DNA of 64,000 nt. It comes from Woeseiaceae bacterium. GTDB taxonomy: Bacteria; Pseudomonadota; Gammaproteobacteria; Steroidobacterales; Woeseiaceae. Under the pieces are notes generated by a model. That model was given only the letters and a program-made list of their open reading frames with translations, was not told the origin of the DNA and did no database searches. Where the stretch lies: positions 186,001 through 250,000 of the forward strand of contig JAJFKU010000056.1 of assembly GCA_021773035.1 (NCBI GenBank), in the 5' to 3' direction. This document shows positions 26,773 through 35,926 of this stretch, one piece after another (positions within the stretch are counted from its first letter, which is position 1; the number at the start of each line of letters is the position of its first letter). The position numbers were made by a program, and so were the translations under genes.

Positions 26773-28311
26773 CTATTGGATGCGCGTCAACCCAAAAGCC
26801 GTGCTGCCAACACGCAAACCGGAAGCGGTTTGGTGCAGCGTCAGTGAAATAGGCTCGGCGCAAGCCAGCGGATGAAATACCAGCAGAATAGTTACGCCGT
26901 GTTGCTCGCTGTCCTCACGCTTACTGACGCCCGCGTCGCACTGCACGACGAAGTCATCGTTAACAAATGCACCGAGATCGTTAAGGCAGTGCAGATAGGT
27001 CAGGACCTGGCCGCGCAGTCGTTTCGCAAGCGTGACGTCCACCGCTTCGAACACAGCCCAGCGAGTTGCCCGCGCAATCGTACTGATGATCTGCAGACAA
27101 AAGCGTCGCACCGGTAACTGCAGGTATTGTCGATCGGCTTCGCTGCCGCGTGCCAGCGTGACAGAACCCGACAAATGAGTGCTCTGCGTCGCCCCGCGCA
27201 GCAAGACGTTGAGTCCGGCGCGATTCAGCTGGCGGGTTTCGCCCTCCGTGAGCTCGACGGCAGGCCGAAGCTTGCGCTGCAGACCCATGCCCTCAAGCGC
27301 CTGCCAGGGCCCGTAGCTGCGATCGTGCTTGCAGAGCAGGCCGGCTATCGCCCCGCCTGCCGGGCGTACCGCGTTATCGCCACCGCGCTCCGTAACGCGC
27401 GGGTAATAAGCAAGCATATTAGGACTGGCGTAGCCAAGATCGCGAACGGCGCTCACCGCTTCATCCGGCGTGCTCCATTGCAACGGCGGATCGACAATCA
27501 TCATCGCACCGCGTTCACGGCTATACCGTTCTGCCGCCAGAACGGCCGCAGGCCCGATATCCTGCCCCTTGCCCGGCGGCGGCAAGTACAGAAGATCGAA
27601 GCGTTCGATTTCCGCCAGCGCAAACAGACCGCTGTGTTCACGCCGGGAGCCAACAAGATCATAGTCCGACAGCGCCGAACCGTCGCTTCCGGCCTGCGCA
27701 TGATCCACGTAGGCGGGTTCGTAAGAGCGTCCCGGTACCGTCGTGCGCTCCGGCCGATGCGCCGGATACGGTTGCTCCACGCGGGCCAGTTCCGAACTGA
27801 GCAGCTGGTCGGCGACGTTGAACGTGGCGTCTTCACGCCACGATAATCCCTGGAAAAACTCCTGATCGAGGACCAGTCCGGTCGCCGGGTTGATACGTTG
27901 CAGCGTCAGGTTGAAAAGATCGTCGTCTTCGTCATCGATGCCGTCATAATCTACGGCCGCACGTACGTACTCCGTGGAACCGGGCTCGACAACCCGCAGT
28001 ACCAGCGCCGCGCCACTCGCGGGCAGACACAACAGCGCACCTCGCGCATTGTTTGCGACACGAACGATGTACAGCCGCAGACCGCCATGATCGAAGAACT
28101 GTTTTACCGCCGGACCGAGGCTCGACCGGGACCAGATATCGCCGAAACGGCGCCTGAACTCCGCAAAATTCTTAACCAGAACCGGCGTATCCAGGGGACC
28201 ACGAAGCGCACGGCCGACAAAGGCGGCCGTGGTTTCTGGACACACGTCGATGGGTTGATCCATCGCTGCGATTTCGGTGACCGTGATTCCATGGTCAACT
28301 GCTTCTGACAA
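26773..28311 (-). CDS. contractile phage-tail-sheath-like protein, standing alone
   Basis: 512 residues from a TTG with AGG upstream. The N-terminus (ITVTEIAAMDQPI, then TTAAFVGRALRGPLDTPVLV and FAEFRRRFGD) and C-terminus (RRFCLQIISTIARATRWAVFE, then FVVQCDAGV) match phage and contractile-injection-system sheath proteins. Between them is the subtilisin-like sheath domain (LPPPGKGQDIGP, MIVDPPLQW). No tube, baseplate, spike, ATPase or capsid gene is found in the window. It reads toward the ECF sigma factor 48 bases on and could share its transcript. Whether it still assembles a sheath is unknown. A weak -10-like TAGAAT lies at 28348-28353. Confidence 0.82.
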   Translation of the reverse strand: MSEAVDHGITVTEIAAMDQPIDVCPETTAAFVGRALRGPLDTPVLVKNFAEFRRRFGDIWSRSSLGPAVKQFFDHGGLRLYIVRVANNARGALLCLPASGAALVLRVVEPGSTEYVRAAVDYDGIDDEDDDLFNLTLQRINPATGLVLDQEFFQGLSWREDATFNVADQLLSSELARVEQPYPAHRPERTTVPGRSYEPAYVDHAQAGSDGSALSDYDLVGSRREHSGLFALAEIERFDLLYLPPPGKGQDIGPAAVLAAERYSRERGAMMIVDPPLQWSTPDEAVSAVRDLGYASPNMLAYYPRVTERGGDNAVRPAGGAIAGLLCKHDRSYGPWQALEGMGLQRKLRPAVELTEGETRQLNRAGLNVLLRGATQSTHLSGSVTLARGSEADRQYLQLPVRRFCLQIISTIARATRWAVFEAVDVTLAKRLRGQVLTYLHCLNDLGAFVNDDFVVQCDAGVSKREDSEQHGVTILLVFHPLACAEPISLTLHQTASGLRVGSTAFGLTRIQ

Positions 28312-28395
28312 ACCTGTCTCCGAACTCGGTCAGATAAGCGTGGGCGTATTCTAAACCCTCGCCATCGCCTATGCACTTGGTTAATCTTTAGCACG

Positions 28396-29448
28396 ATGAG
28401 CGATTCTCTCGGCGATGCCTATCCGAAGCTCGCAGCACGGCTGCGCAAGCTCCCTATTGCTGCGCTGCCAACGCCGCTGTCGCGTCACACCGTCGGGACG
28501 GCGGCCGGTACGCGCTATATCACGATTAAGCATGATGATCTGACGAGTGACGTCTACGGCGGCAACAAAGTCCGCAAGCTGGAATATATTCTGCAGCGCG
28601 CAAAAGACCGTGGCGCAAAACGGGTTGCGACTTTCGGCGCGGTCGGTTCCAACCATGCGCTGGCAACGGCAATACACGCCAGGCAACTCGAACTTGAGTG
28701 CACCTGCTTTTTAGCCCACCAGACCCCGACACCGAACATTCCAGGAACGCTACGGATGCACCTGCAGCTTGGCACCGAACTCGTCAAATGGGGCGGTGGC
28801 GTGGACCGGCTAGCCCTGTATCGTCGCTACCTGCAGGGTCGAAAGGCCTGGGTCATACCATTGGGTGGCACCTGCTGGCTCGGGGCCGTTGGATTCGTCA
28901 ATGCCGGCCTCGAACTGGCAACGCAGATCGAGGCCGGAGAGCTTCAGGTACCCGATCGCATTTATATCGCGAACGGCACTATGGGCAGTGCGGCCGGCCT
29001 CGCTATCGGGCTGGCGCTTGCTAACCTGCCGACGAAGATCCACGCTGTTCGAGTCGCGGACAATCGCTTTGTGCGCCGGGAAGTACTGTTCAATCTGATG
29101 AACAAAACGGCTGAGTTGCTGCGTCGTTTCGAGCCGTCGCTTCCGTCAGGGCTGGTAAGACCCGAACAGGTTGTCTGGCGCGGTGAGTTTTTCGCCGGCG
29201 GTTATGCCGCAGTCGATGAAGCCACGGCGAGCGCTTGCGCTATTGCCAGGAACCAGTTGGGACTCACGCTGGATACAACGTACACGGGCAAGGCCATGGC
29301 GGCACTTCTACACGACCTGGAGACCAGCCGGGAAGACGAATCGTATCTTTTCTGGAACAGCTACAACTCCCGGCCTCTGCCGCCGCTTACCGAAAGCGTC
29401 AGACCGGGCGAAAACCTTCCCCAACAGTTCGAACGATATTTCGACTGA
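28396..29448 (+). CDS. PLP-dependent ACC deaminase / D-cysteine desulfhydrase family enzyme
   Basis: 350-residue fold-type II PLP enzyme. The Schiff-base lysine is in YGGNKVRKLEY (about 53-63), followed by TFGAVGSNHALATA and the phosphate-binding glycine-rich NGTMGSAAGLA. ACC deaminases and D-cysteine desulfhydrases share this architecture; residues that separate them cannot be judged safely by eye, and D-cysteine desulfhydrase-like activity is the more common outcome outside soil plant-associates. It is divergent from the sheath-like gene (84 bases between starts) and convergent with a small membrane protein. Confidence 0.85.
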   Translation: MSDSLGDAYPKLAARLRKLPIAALPTPLSRHTVGTAAGTRYITIKHDDLTSDVYGGNKVRKLEYILQRAKDRGAKRVATFGAVGSNHALATAIHARQLELECTCFLAHQTPTPNIPGTLRMHLQLGTELVKWGGGVDRLALYRRYLQGRKAWVIPLGGTCWLGAVGFVNAGLELATQIEAGELQVPDRIYIANGTMGSAAGLAIGLALANLPTKIHAVRVADNRFVRREVLFNLMNKTAELLRRFEPSLPSGLVRPEQVVWRGEFFAGGYAAVDEATASACAIARNQLGLTLDTTYTGKAMAALLHDLETSREDESYLFWNSYNSRPLPPLTESVRPGENLPQQFERYFD

Positions 29449-29464
29449 ACCACACGTCATCGCG

Positions 29465-29851
29465 TTACTCGATATCAACGAAAACGTATATCTGGATCAG
29501 CACGGCAATCAGCAACAGCGAAAACATATTCGCCAACAATGGTCCGTATATGAAGACGGCCGGGTGCCCGCCGAATGTGTGAACCCACAGTCCGTAAACA
29601 AGAAACCCAATCGTCCCGGTCACTAACGGATTCAGAATATTGAGCCAGTTTAGCCAATGCCCGCAGAGCGTCTTATCCGCTTTCGAGGAAAACTGAACCG
29701 AAACCAGAATCGGGCCATTGGCGAGGATAAACCCAAAGAACATCATTGCCGCCGTCCACGGAATATCGTAGTCGGACATATATTTGAGAAACAGGGCCAG
29801 ATTGCCCACGACAAAGAAGCTCAGTGCAACCCGATAGAAGGTGATGCGCAT
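29465..29851 (-). CDS. four-helix small membrane protein, unknown
   Basis: 128 residues with four hydrophobic segments (about 5-24, 33-52, 72-93, 98-125), so an integral inner-membrane protein. No family motif is recognised. It lies 12 bases downstream of a DUF2007 gene, which also ends in a membrane helix, and the two are probably cotranscribed. Confidence 0.72.
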   Translation of the reverse strand: MRITFYRVALSFFVVGNLALFLKYMSDYDIPWTAAMMFFGFILANGPILVSVQFSSKADKTLCGHWLNWLNILNPLVTGTIGFLVYGLWVHTFGGHPAVFIYGPLLANMFSLLLIAVLIQIYVFVDIE

Positions 29852-29863
29852 TGTCAGGAGTAC

Positions 29864-30223
29864 CTAGGTTTTGGTAACGAAATAGACCACCAGCGCGAAT
29901 ACAGCCACGACACCGGCCAACCGAAATAGAAAGCGAAGGGCGCCGGACATATCATTGCTATGCATCGACGAGCTGATTTCCTCGATTTCCTCCCGCGACA
30001 GTTGCAGCTGCACTTCGTGACCGGGATTGACCAATAACTGCTGCGCATCGTGCAGCTGCTCATCCAGAACAACCCAAAGGCTGGCAGCTGACGCACCGCC
30101 TCGAGACATCGATACAAGAACCGAGCGCCTCGAAGAGACAAACGTCGCGATCCCTTTTGCTTCGAGCGCATGACTGGCGATTTCGGCGTCGACGAGCGAA
30201 GTAAAATCACTGACCAGTTTCAT
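29864..30223 (-). CDS. DUF2007-domain protein with C-terminal membrane helix
   Basis: 119 residues. The first 75 residues (VSDFTSLVDAEIASHALEAKGI, a basic strand, then SLWVVLDEQLHDAQQLL) follow the DUF2007 ferredoxin-like pattern, proposed as a signal-transducing module. A single membrane helix near 98-115 ends the protein. It lies 16 bases downstream of the TonB-C-like lipoprotein gene. The biological role is unknown. Confidence 0.75.
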   Translation of the reverse strand: MKLVSDFTSLVDAEIASHALEAKGIATFVSSRRSVLVSMSRGGASAASLWVVLDEQLHDAQQLLVNPGHEVQLQLSREEIEEISSSMHSNDMSGALRFLFRLAGVVAVFALVVYFVTKT

Positions 30224-30239
30224 TCCGTCGCGACTGCCA

Positions 30240-30665
30240 CTACGGTCGACGATTCCACTTATGCGGTACGGAAAAACTCTGCCGGAATTCGCAATGAACC
30301 GTTATGGCCACGCCGTCTTGTTCCGCCGGCGCAAACTGCCACTCCGCTATCGCTTCACGCGTGCTAACGTAGAAACTCGGGTGCGAGCTTCCAATCCTGG
30401 TCAGATTCTCAACGCGGCCCAGTGCTGTGATATCGAACGCGACGTCCGTATGTCCATCCTCCTCGGCAAGGTAGCGATTAACGGGGTAGAGCGGCGTTCG
30501 ACCGGCGATGAGTTTTGCAGGCGTTTCGGTTCTCGGCTCACATTGATCGAAATACCGCCCCTGCAGGCGCTGGTCCGGCCGTGACGTATTCGGCTCCGGC
30601 GGCACCACCGTGCAAGCAGCGATCATGGCAAGCGATAACAGCAGCCAGACTGTAATGTAATGCAT
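30240..30665 (-). CDS. small lipoprotein with TonB C-terminal-like domain
   Basis: 141 residues. The signal ends in MIAACT (lipobox Cys about 18). The rest resembles the TonB C-terminal domain: PLYPVNRYLAEEDGHTDVAFDI, LTRIGSSHPSF and EAIAEWQFAPA. It lacks the transmembrane anchor and proline-rich arm of true TonB, so it is more likely a periplasmic TonB-like lipoprotein. It is first of a three-gene run with the DUF2007 and membrane proteins. A short palindrome lies 22 bases upstream. Confidence 0.75.
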   Translation of the reverse strand: MHYITVWLLLSLAMIAACTVVPPEPNTSRPDQRLQGRYFDQCEPRTETPAKLIAGRTPLYPVNRYLAEEDGHTDVAFDITALGRVENLTRIGSSHPSFYVSTREAIAEWQFAPAEQDGVAITVHCEFRQSFSVPHKWNRRP

Positions 30666-30686
30666 CAGCTCGCAACGCTCCGTCGG

Positions 30687-30701
30687 TTGTCACAGTGACA
30701 A
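30687..30701. promoter_or_regulatory. 15-base palindrome, possible operator
   Basis: TTGTCACAGTGACAA is a perfect 7-1-7 inverted repeat located 22 bases upstream of the TonB-like lipoprotein start and 20 bases from the end of the zinc-ribbon gene. The size suits a dimeric regulator site; no known consensus is claimed. Confidence 0.35.
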
Positions 30702-30721
30702 GATGACAGAACCCAGTATAT

Positions 30722-30904
30722 TCAAGACTCCGAGTCGCTGTCACCATAGTTGCTCCAGACCCAGTAGGCCGACCCGCAGGCCGGGCAGGAATGGTGCTCG
30801 GCGAAACCCATAGGCTGGTCCGTCCACTCAAAGCCACAGCGACTGCACCGGTTTCTGGCGATCGTTTTCGTGCCTGGCCGTGCGTGTGTCCGCTGCAGTT
30901 TCAC
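30722..30904 (-). CDS. small zinc-ribbon protein
   Basis: 60 residues from a GTG. Two paired Cys knuckles (CSRCGFEW and CPACGSAYW, about residues 20-23 and 40-43) form a classic zinc ribbon. A basic N-terminus and acidic tail (DSDSES) flank it. No specific family is recognised; such proteins bind nucleic acid or partner proteins. It sits between the L,D-transpeptidase and TonB-like genes and has no visible partner. Confidence 0.62.
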   Translation of the reverse strand: MKLQRTHARPGTKTIARNRCSRCGFEWTDQPMGFAEHHSCPACGSAYWVWSNYGDSDSES

Positions 30905-30947
30905 GAGCTAAACGTTTTTTCTGGCGTGCACGGCAGCGTACTCCGAA

Positions 30948-32117
30948 TTAGGAACCGTCGTTTTCTGCTTCGACCTCGTCCATCATCTCGCGAACCTCGC
31001 TCAAGGTCGGTTCGTTGGGGTCGCGCTCAACAATATTGCTGACAACGCGCGCCCTGGCCATCATTTCCCTGGCATCGTATTGGACGATGCTGACGGGAAC
31101 ACCGTGGGGAGCTTCAGTCAGCGTCACGATGTGCTCCCGCAGGTGAACGTTCAGACCCTGCCCCTCGGCATCCTGCTGTGCATCCAGCAAGGCCTGCAGA
31201 CGATCTTCAGCGGCCACGCCATCGTCCTCCAGCGGCGCATGCGCTTCGAAATACAACAGACCGTCACGACGGCCTATCTGATAGGGCTCATTCATGATCG
31301 TTACGACTTCGCCCACCTCCACCAGGGTGTAGAGAAACTCGATGTTCTCCGGATACAGCCGCACGCAGCCGTGGCTCACCCGCATACCCACACCATAGGG
31401 TTGATTGGTGCCGTGAATCAGATAGCCCGGCATGTCGAGCTTCAGCACGCGAGTACCCAGCGGATTATCCGGCCCCGGCGGCACAACGGAAGGTAGCGGA
31501 TCGCCCATTTCGGCGTGCTCCTTCCTGACCGAAGCCGGCACCCACCACGATGGGTCCTTCGCCTTCGCGACAACGGTGGTCTCACCCAGCGGCGTTTCCC
31601 AGCCTACCCGGCCGATGCCGATCGGATAGGTCAGCACCTGCTGCACTTCACCGTCGGCCGGCTGCGGATAGTAGAACAGCCGCTTCGTAGCGATATTCAG
31701 CACAACGCCGTGAGGCGGTGCGTTGGGTAACACGTATTGAGTCGGCAGCAATACCGGCACGCCCTCGCCCGGCAACCACGGATCGATGCCGGGATTGGCC
31801 GCAAGCAGTTCGTCGTAACCCAGGCCATAGGTTCGGGCAAGGTCTGAAAATGTGTCTTCGGGGCCTGCCAAAACAATCTGCGGCTCGCCGATGACCGTCT
31901 GATCGGCAGAGAACAGTGTGAAAGTATGGGCGTCGATCGGCTCCTGCACCGGCCGATCCTCGATCGCGACGACCTCGGACCCGGGTTTTTTCTTGAGCCC
32001 CGCCATGAAGCCATCCAGCGTTTCGCAACCTGACGTTACGATCAGCAACGAGAGCAGCAGTGACGTCCGGGCAATTTTGCTGTGTCTGAACAAAAGGAGT
32101 GACTCGAGCAGCGACAT
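30948..32117 (-). CDS. L,D-transpeptidase (YkuD domain) with LysM module, lipoprotein
   Basis: 389 residues. The signal ends in VTSGCETL (Cys about 30). A LysM-like peptidoglycan-binding segment lies at about 80-120 (DTFSDLARTYGLGYDELLAANPG in pieces). The YkuD domain follows, with HGTNQPYGVGMRVSHGCVRL holding the catalytic His and Cys. Members cross-link peptidoglycan or attach lipoproteins (ErfK/YbiS/YcfS type). A C-terminal extension of about 120 residues (ending acidic) is longer than usual. The methyltransferase gene ends 2 bases upstream of its start. Confidence 0.92.
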   Translation of the reverse strand: MSLLESLLLFRHSKIARTSLLLSLLIVTSGCETLDGFMAGLKKKPGSEVVAIEDRPVQEPIDAHTFTLFSADQTVIGEPQIVLAGPEDTFSDLARTYGLGYDELLAANPGIDPWLPGEGVPVLLPTQYVLPNAPPHGVVLNIATKRLFYYPQPADGEVQQVLTYPIGIGRVGWETPLGETTVVAKAKDPSWWVPASVRKEHAEMGDPLPSVVPPGPDNPLGTRVLKLDMPGYLIHGTNQPYGVGMRVSHGCVRLYPENIEFLYTLVEVGEVVTIMNEPYQIGRRDGLLYFEAHAPLEDDGVAAEDRLQALLDAQQDAEGQGLNVHLREHIVTLTEAPHGVPVSIVQYDAREMMARARVVSNIVERDPNEPTLSEVREMMDEVEAENDGS

Positions 32118-32119
32118 GC

Positions 32120-32953
32120 CTATTCTAGCAGCGTATTTACCCTGCTGGCCTTGATATTCATTGGCCAGTGAACGGTCCGCTTCTCGTTACCCCACTCGCG
32201 CAGCAGCGAATCCTGTATCTGTGCCACCGGATCGCTGCCATTGGCCGTCTCGTAACGCTTACACGCCGACCAGGTTCGCAGGTAGCCGAGCATGTCTGCG
32301 GCTGTCCACTGCAGCGACATGGCGATGTCCGGCGCCGCAATCGGCGCGCCCGGCATCCGCAGGTCGCCGTAGCGGCGTTCGATCTGTACCCGCTCCGGCG
32401 GCCAGAATTCGCCGACGATGCCGCGATACAACTCGTCGATCACGGCATCGCACCGACCGCCCACGTGGCAGGTTTCGTAACACCAGATAGCAAGCACCCC
32501 GGACGACTGCAGAACACGACGTGCCTCATCGAAGAAGGTGGCCTGATCGAACCAGTGAACCGCCTGACCGACGGTAATGATATCCACGGATTTGTCGGCG
32601 AGGCCGGATCGCTCCGCGCTCGCGACCCGATAGGAAACCCGTGGATGCTGCAGCGCCGCATCAATCTGCGCAGCGCTTGCATCCGTCGCGATAACAGTTG
32701 AGAAATGATCGGTGAGAGCAACAGCCGCCTGCCCGTTACCGGTCGCACAATCCCAGGCTACTGCGCGCTCCGTCGCAGCAGACGCGAGAAACTCGAACAA
32801 TTGTGCCGGATAGGTCGGACGATGTCGGGCGTAGCCGTCAGACCGTGTGGAAAAGTGGTCCTTAAAGCTAACGGTCGCTACCAGGTTTTTCTGCAGGCCG
32901 GCTCTTTGCCGTCGGCCAGCGCCTGGTTGTAGATGGGCAGTGTTTTCTGCCAC
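32120..32953 (-). CDS. class I SAM-dependent methyltransferase
   Basis: The conserved part has motif I WDCATGNGQAAVAL, motif II VIATDAS, and a Methyltransf_11-like core with GQAVHWFD, a pattern seen in small-molecule methyltransferases of the YcgJ/trans-aconitate type. The start is unclear. The only ordinary start codon is a GTG at 32953, which overlaps the M48 gene by 76 bases and adds about 30 residues ahead of the usual family N-terminus (FKDHFSTRSDGYARHRPTYP). A CTG closer in would fit better. The substrate is not predictable. Confidence 0.82.
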   Translation of the reverse strand: MAENTAHLQPGAGRRQRAGLQKNLVATVSFKDHFSTRSDGYARHRPTYPAQLFEFLASAATERAVAWDCATGNGQAAVALTDHFSTVIATDASAAQIDAALQHPRVSYRVASAERSGLADKSVDIITVGQAVHWFDQATFFDEARRVLQSSGVLAIWCYETCHVGGRCDAVIDELYRGIVGEFWPPERVQIERRYGDLRMPGAPIAAPDIAMSLQWTAADMLGYLRTWSACKRYETANGSDPVAQIQDSLLREWGNEKRTVHWPMNIKASRVNTLLE

Positions 32954-33687
32954 TGCGAGACCAGGTTTTCGATACGCGTTTCACTGGCCGGGTGAGTCGA
33001 CAGGTGCTCCGGCGGTACTTTACCGGCCTTGGCTGCCATATTCTGCCAAAGATCAACCGCGGCGCGGGGATCGAAGCCTGCCTTGGCCATGTACTCAAGA
33101 CCAACGACATCGGCCTCCGACTCCTGGCCCCGGCCCATCGGTAATTGCAGACCCAGGGCCGCGCCCGCGTTCATTACCTGGCTCGCCGTGTATGCACCGC
33201 CCGTGTAACCGCCGCCCATGATCACTGCCAGCGCTTCGATACCGATGCCCGTCAGCGTACCGCGTGACGCGCGTTCGTTGACGTGCCGCGCCGTAACGTG
33301 GGCAATTTCGTGGCCAATGACGGCCGCCAGCTGATGCTCGTTCTCGGTGACTTCGAGTATCCCGGTGTAAACGCCGATCTTGCCGCCGGGCATCGCAAAA
33401 GCGTTGACCTGCTTGTCCTCGAAGATCGCCAGCTCCCACTCGATATCGCTGTACGGCGGTTCCAGTTCGGCAACCACCGCCTCTGTAACACAGGCGACGA
33501 AGTCGATTTTCGCGCGGTTGGTGCTAAGCGGCAATGTCGAGCGGTAAGCATTGAACGTCGACTCGGCCTGCGCGATCAGTTCGGCGTCCGACTTGGTGAT
33601 CAGCTGAGGACGCCCGGTCGGCGACGTGGAACAGGCCGCGACGAGTAGCGCGAAAACAAGAGATATCAGCAGCTTATGACGGTACAT
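32878..33687 (-). CDS. M48 family periplasmic zinc metalloprotease, lipoprotein
   Basis: 269 residues. A lipoprotein signal (LVFALLVAACSTS, Cys about 19) is followed by an M48 domain with the zinc motif HEIAH (in AAVIGHEIAHVTARH, about 122-136) and the downstream Glu in ESEADVVGLEYMAKAG. This matches LoiP/YcaL/BepA-type envelope proteases that handle misassembled outer-membrane proteins. It lacks TPR repeats, so is LoiP-like in size. The methyltransferase frame overlaps its 3' end. Confidence 0.9.
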   Translation of the reverse strand: MYRHKLLISLVFALLVAACSTSPTGRPQLITKSDAELIAQAESTFNAYRSTLPLSTNRAKIDFVACVTEAVVAELEPPYSDIEWELAIFEDKQVNAFAMPGGKIGVYTGILEVTENEHQLAAVIGHEIAHVTARHVNERASRGTLTGIGIEALAVIMGGGYTGGAYTASQVMNAGAALGLQLPMGRGQESEADVVGLEYMAKAGFDPRAAVDLWQNMAAKAGKVPPEHLSTHPASETRIENLVSQWQKTLPIYNQALADGKEPACRKTW

Positions 33688-33789
33688 GATCTTGGTGCTC
33701 CTCGAACTGTCAGAGGATTATAGCGCTCTGCGGCGCACTAGGCCTCGTCCATTACTTCGACCGCGGTATGCGGCTTCGGTTCCGCTGTA

Positions 33790-34809
33790 TCAACGCGGCA
33801 GACGCGCCTCGAACTTGCGCCTCCAGCCAGCAGCGTCTGCCTTTTCCAGAAGGCCGTCGATGCCGCCCATCAACCGCTTTTGCAGGGGCTGCTTGATCTT
33901 GTAGCTCACCCGGTAGAGATCGCGATCTCCGGCACGCTCGTTCAGCAACTCGTCGCTGGTTTTAAGCTCGTCGGCCAGCCCCAGTTCGAGCGCGAGAGTT
34001 CCGTACCAGTGCTCACCGGTGGCGACCTTTTCCAGGTCGAGATCCGGGCGGTAGCGCGCAACCGCATCCTTGAACAGGGAGTGTACGTCTTCGAGCTCCT
34101 GCTTGAGTTTCGCGCGGTCTTCGTCGGTGTTTTCGCCGAACATTGTGACCGTGCGTTTGTACTTGCCCGCCGTCACCTGTTCAAACTCAACGCCGTGTGT
34201 ATCGAGCAGACGATTGAAGTTGGGGATCTGCGCAAGCACACCGATTGACCCGAGAATGGCAAACGGCGCCGCGTAGATTCTCGTGGCGACGCAGGCCATC
34301 AGATAACCGCCGCTCGCCGCAACCTTGTCGACACAGACTGTCAGCGGAATATCACGAGCGCGGATACGCACCAGCTGCGACGCAGCCAGACCATGCTCAT
34401 GCACAACACCACCGTGGTTTTCCAGCCGTACGATGACCTCGTCCTCACTCGTCGCCACATCGAGAATCGCGCTGACTTCCTCGCGCAGCGACGGCACGGC
34501 ACTCGCCTTCAGGTCGCCCTTGAAGTCGATCACGAAGCTGCGGGCCCGGGTCGATTCCTCCTTCGCTGCGGCTTTGTCCTGCTGTTTCTTTGCCTTCGCA
34601 GCCTTTTTCCGCTGCCCTTTAGTCGACACCGCATTGCGCAGGGCCTCAACCAGCGATTCGTGCTTCTCGTTGAGGTTTTCGACCTCCAGACCTTCTTGCG
34701 CGCCTTTGCGGCCAGCGGCAGCAGCAACGGCGATGATCACAACAATACCGACGACGACCGTCGCGACCTTGAGGAGGAACAGGCCATATCCGGCCAGAAA
34801 ATCAATCAT
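33790..34809 (-). CDS. sohB: S49 family membrane protease SohB
   Basis: 339-residue inner-membrane protease related to signal peptide peptidase. An N-terminal membrane helix (about 8-30) and a Lys/Arg/Ala-rich segment (about 62-85) precede the S49 domain: nucleophile Ser in [15 protein letters not shown] and the general-base Lys region in [17 protein letters not shown]. Its start codon overlaps the lipA stop by four bases (ATGA), so it is translationally coupled to lipoyl synthase. Confidence 0.9.
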   Translation of the reverse strand: MIDFLAGYGLFLLKVATVVVGIVVIIAVAAAAGRKGAQEGLEVENLNEKHESLVEALRNAVSTKGQRKKAAKAKKQQDKAAAKEESTRARSFVIDFKGDLKASAVPSLREEVSAILDVATSEDEVIVRLENHGGVVHEHGLAASQLVRIRARDIPLTVCVDKVAASGGYLMACVATRIYAAPFAILGSIGVLAQIPNFNRLLDTHGVEFEQVTAGKYKRTVTMFGENTDEDRAKLKQELEDVHSLFKDAVARYRPDLDLEKVATGEHWYGTLALELGLADELKTSDELLNERAGDRDLYRVSYKIKQPLQKRLMGGIDGLLEKADAAGWRRKFEARLPR

Positions 34810-35810
34810 ATTGCGATGCCAACGTTATTCTTTTGCAGGACTTGTTCAGCGCGGTAACTTGAACGCACCATCGGCCCGGCAACCACTTCCACGAAACCCT
34901 TTTCAAGTCCTTCGCGACGATAGGCCTCGAATTCCGTTGGCGTGACATAGCGTTCTACCGGCAGGTGATTCGGCGTCGGCCGCAGGTACTGGCCGAGGGT
35001 CAGAATATCGACATTGGCAGCGCGCAAATCGTCCATGGTTTCCATGATCTCCCGATCGCGTTCTCCGAGCCCGAGCATCAGGCTGGTTTTGGTCAGAACG
35101 TCAGGCCTGAAGGCCTTCGCATGCTGCAGTACGTCGAGTGTCTGTCGATAACCGGCACGAGGATCACGTACCGGGTGCGTCAGTCGCTTCACGGTCTCCA
35201 CGTTCTGCGCAAATACGTCCAGACCGGAGTCGACGACGAGTTCCACATGCTCTCGAACGCCGTTGAAATCGGGAGTCAGGGCCTCTACGGCGGTGCGCGG
35301 ATTCAAACTCTTGATTTCCCGGACGCAGGCCGCGTAATGTGACGCGCCGCCGTCCGCCAGGTCGTCTCGATCGACCGACGTGATAACCACATACTCGAGC
35401 CCCATCAGCTGCACGGCCCTGGCCGAATTCGATGGCTCCTCGGCGTCCAGCCAGCCCTTGGGATTGCCGGTATCGACGGCACAGAAACGGCAGGCCCGGG
35501 TACAGACCGAGCCCATCACCATGATGGTTGCCGTGCCGGCATTCCAGCACTCACCGATATTCGGGCACATGGACTCTTCGCAGACGGTACTCAAACGATG
35601 CTCGTGAACGATTTTTCGCGTCGTCGAGTAACCGGCACCCGACGGCATTTTGGCCCGCAGCCAGGCCGGCTTGTCGCCGCGCACCGGCGGTTCGCTGTCG
35701 CGGCGCTGCTTTACCCCGTTCTTGACGGCGGAGAAACCCGCCTCGGTGCGATATTTTGTGCCGCTCTCGACAATCGGTATGCCGCGGAAGTTCTGCTCGT
35801 CTTTGCTCAT
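34806..35810 (-). CDS. lipA: lipoyl synthase
   Basis: Radical SAM enzyme inserting two sulfurs into octanoyl groups to make lipoate. Of about 334 residues, it shows both clusters: the auxiliary cluster [13 protein letters not shown] and the radical-SAM motif CTRACRFC, with the conserved closing SSYRAEQ (RSSYRAE) needed for the auxiliary cluster's serine ligand. The ATG of MSKDEQNF was chosen over one 45 bases upstream. No lipB is adjacent. A strong terminator of the preceding gene lies 57 bases upstream. Confidence 0.97.
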   Translation of the reverse strand: MSKDEQNFRGIPIVESGTKYRTEAGFSAVKNGVKQRRDSEPPVRGDKPAWLRAKMPSGAGYSTTRKIVHEHRLSTVCEESMCPNIGECWNAGTATIMVMGSVCTRACRFCAVDTGNPKGWLDAEEPSNSARAVQLMGLEYVVITSVDRDDLADGGASHYAACVREIKSLNPRTAVEALTPDFNGVREHVELVVDSGLDVFAQNVETVKRLTHPVRDPRAGYRQTLDVLQHAKAFRPDVLTKTSLMLGLGERDREIMETMDDLRAANVDILTLGQYLRPTPNHLPVERYVTPTEFEAYRREGLEKGFVEVVAGPMVRSSYRAEQVLQKNNVGIAI

Positions 35811-35866
35811 GCTTAAGCCAGTCGGCCAGGTCGGAAAGGGCCCGCATTGTCGCATAAATAACGGAC

Positions 35867-35890
35867 AAAAAAATCCCGGCCTAAGCCGGG
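35867..35890 (-). terminator. intrinsic terminator
   Basis: On the minus strand CCCGGC-TTAG-GCCGGG is followed by A and then seven T, a textbook Rho-independent terminator. It ends the small 95-residue gene upstream and separates it from lipA. Confidence 0.9.
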
Positions 35891-35926
35891 AGAATCAGGG
35901 GGAAATGTCTTCAAACGCCAGTAGAA

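Noticed and set aside
26773..28311. Prophage or phage remnant
   Set aside because: Only a sheath-like gene is present; no capsid, terminase, integrase, tube or lysis genes and no attachment-site repeats are seen, and flanking genes are chromosomal.
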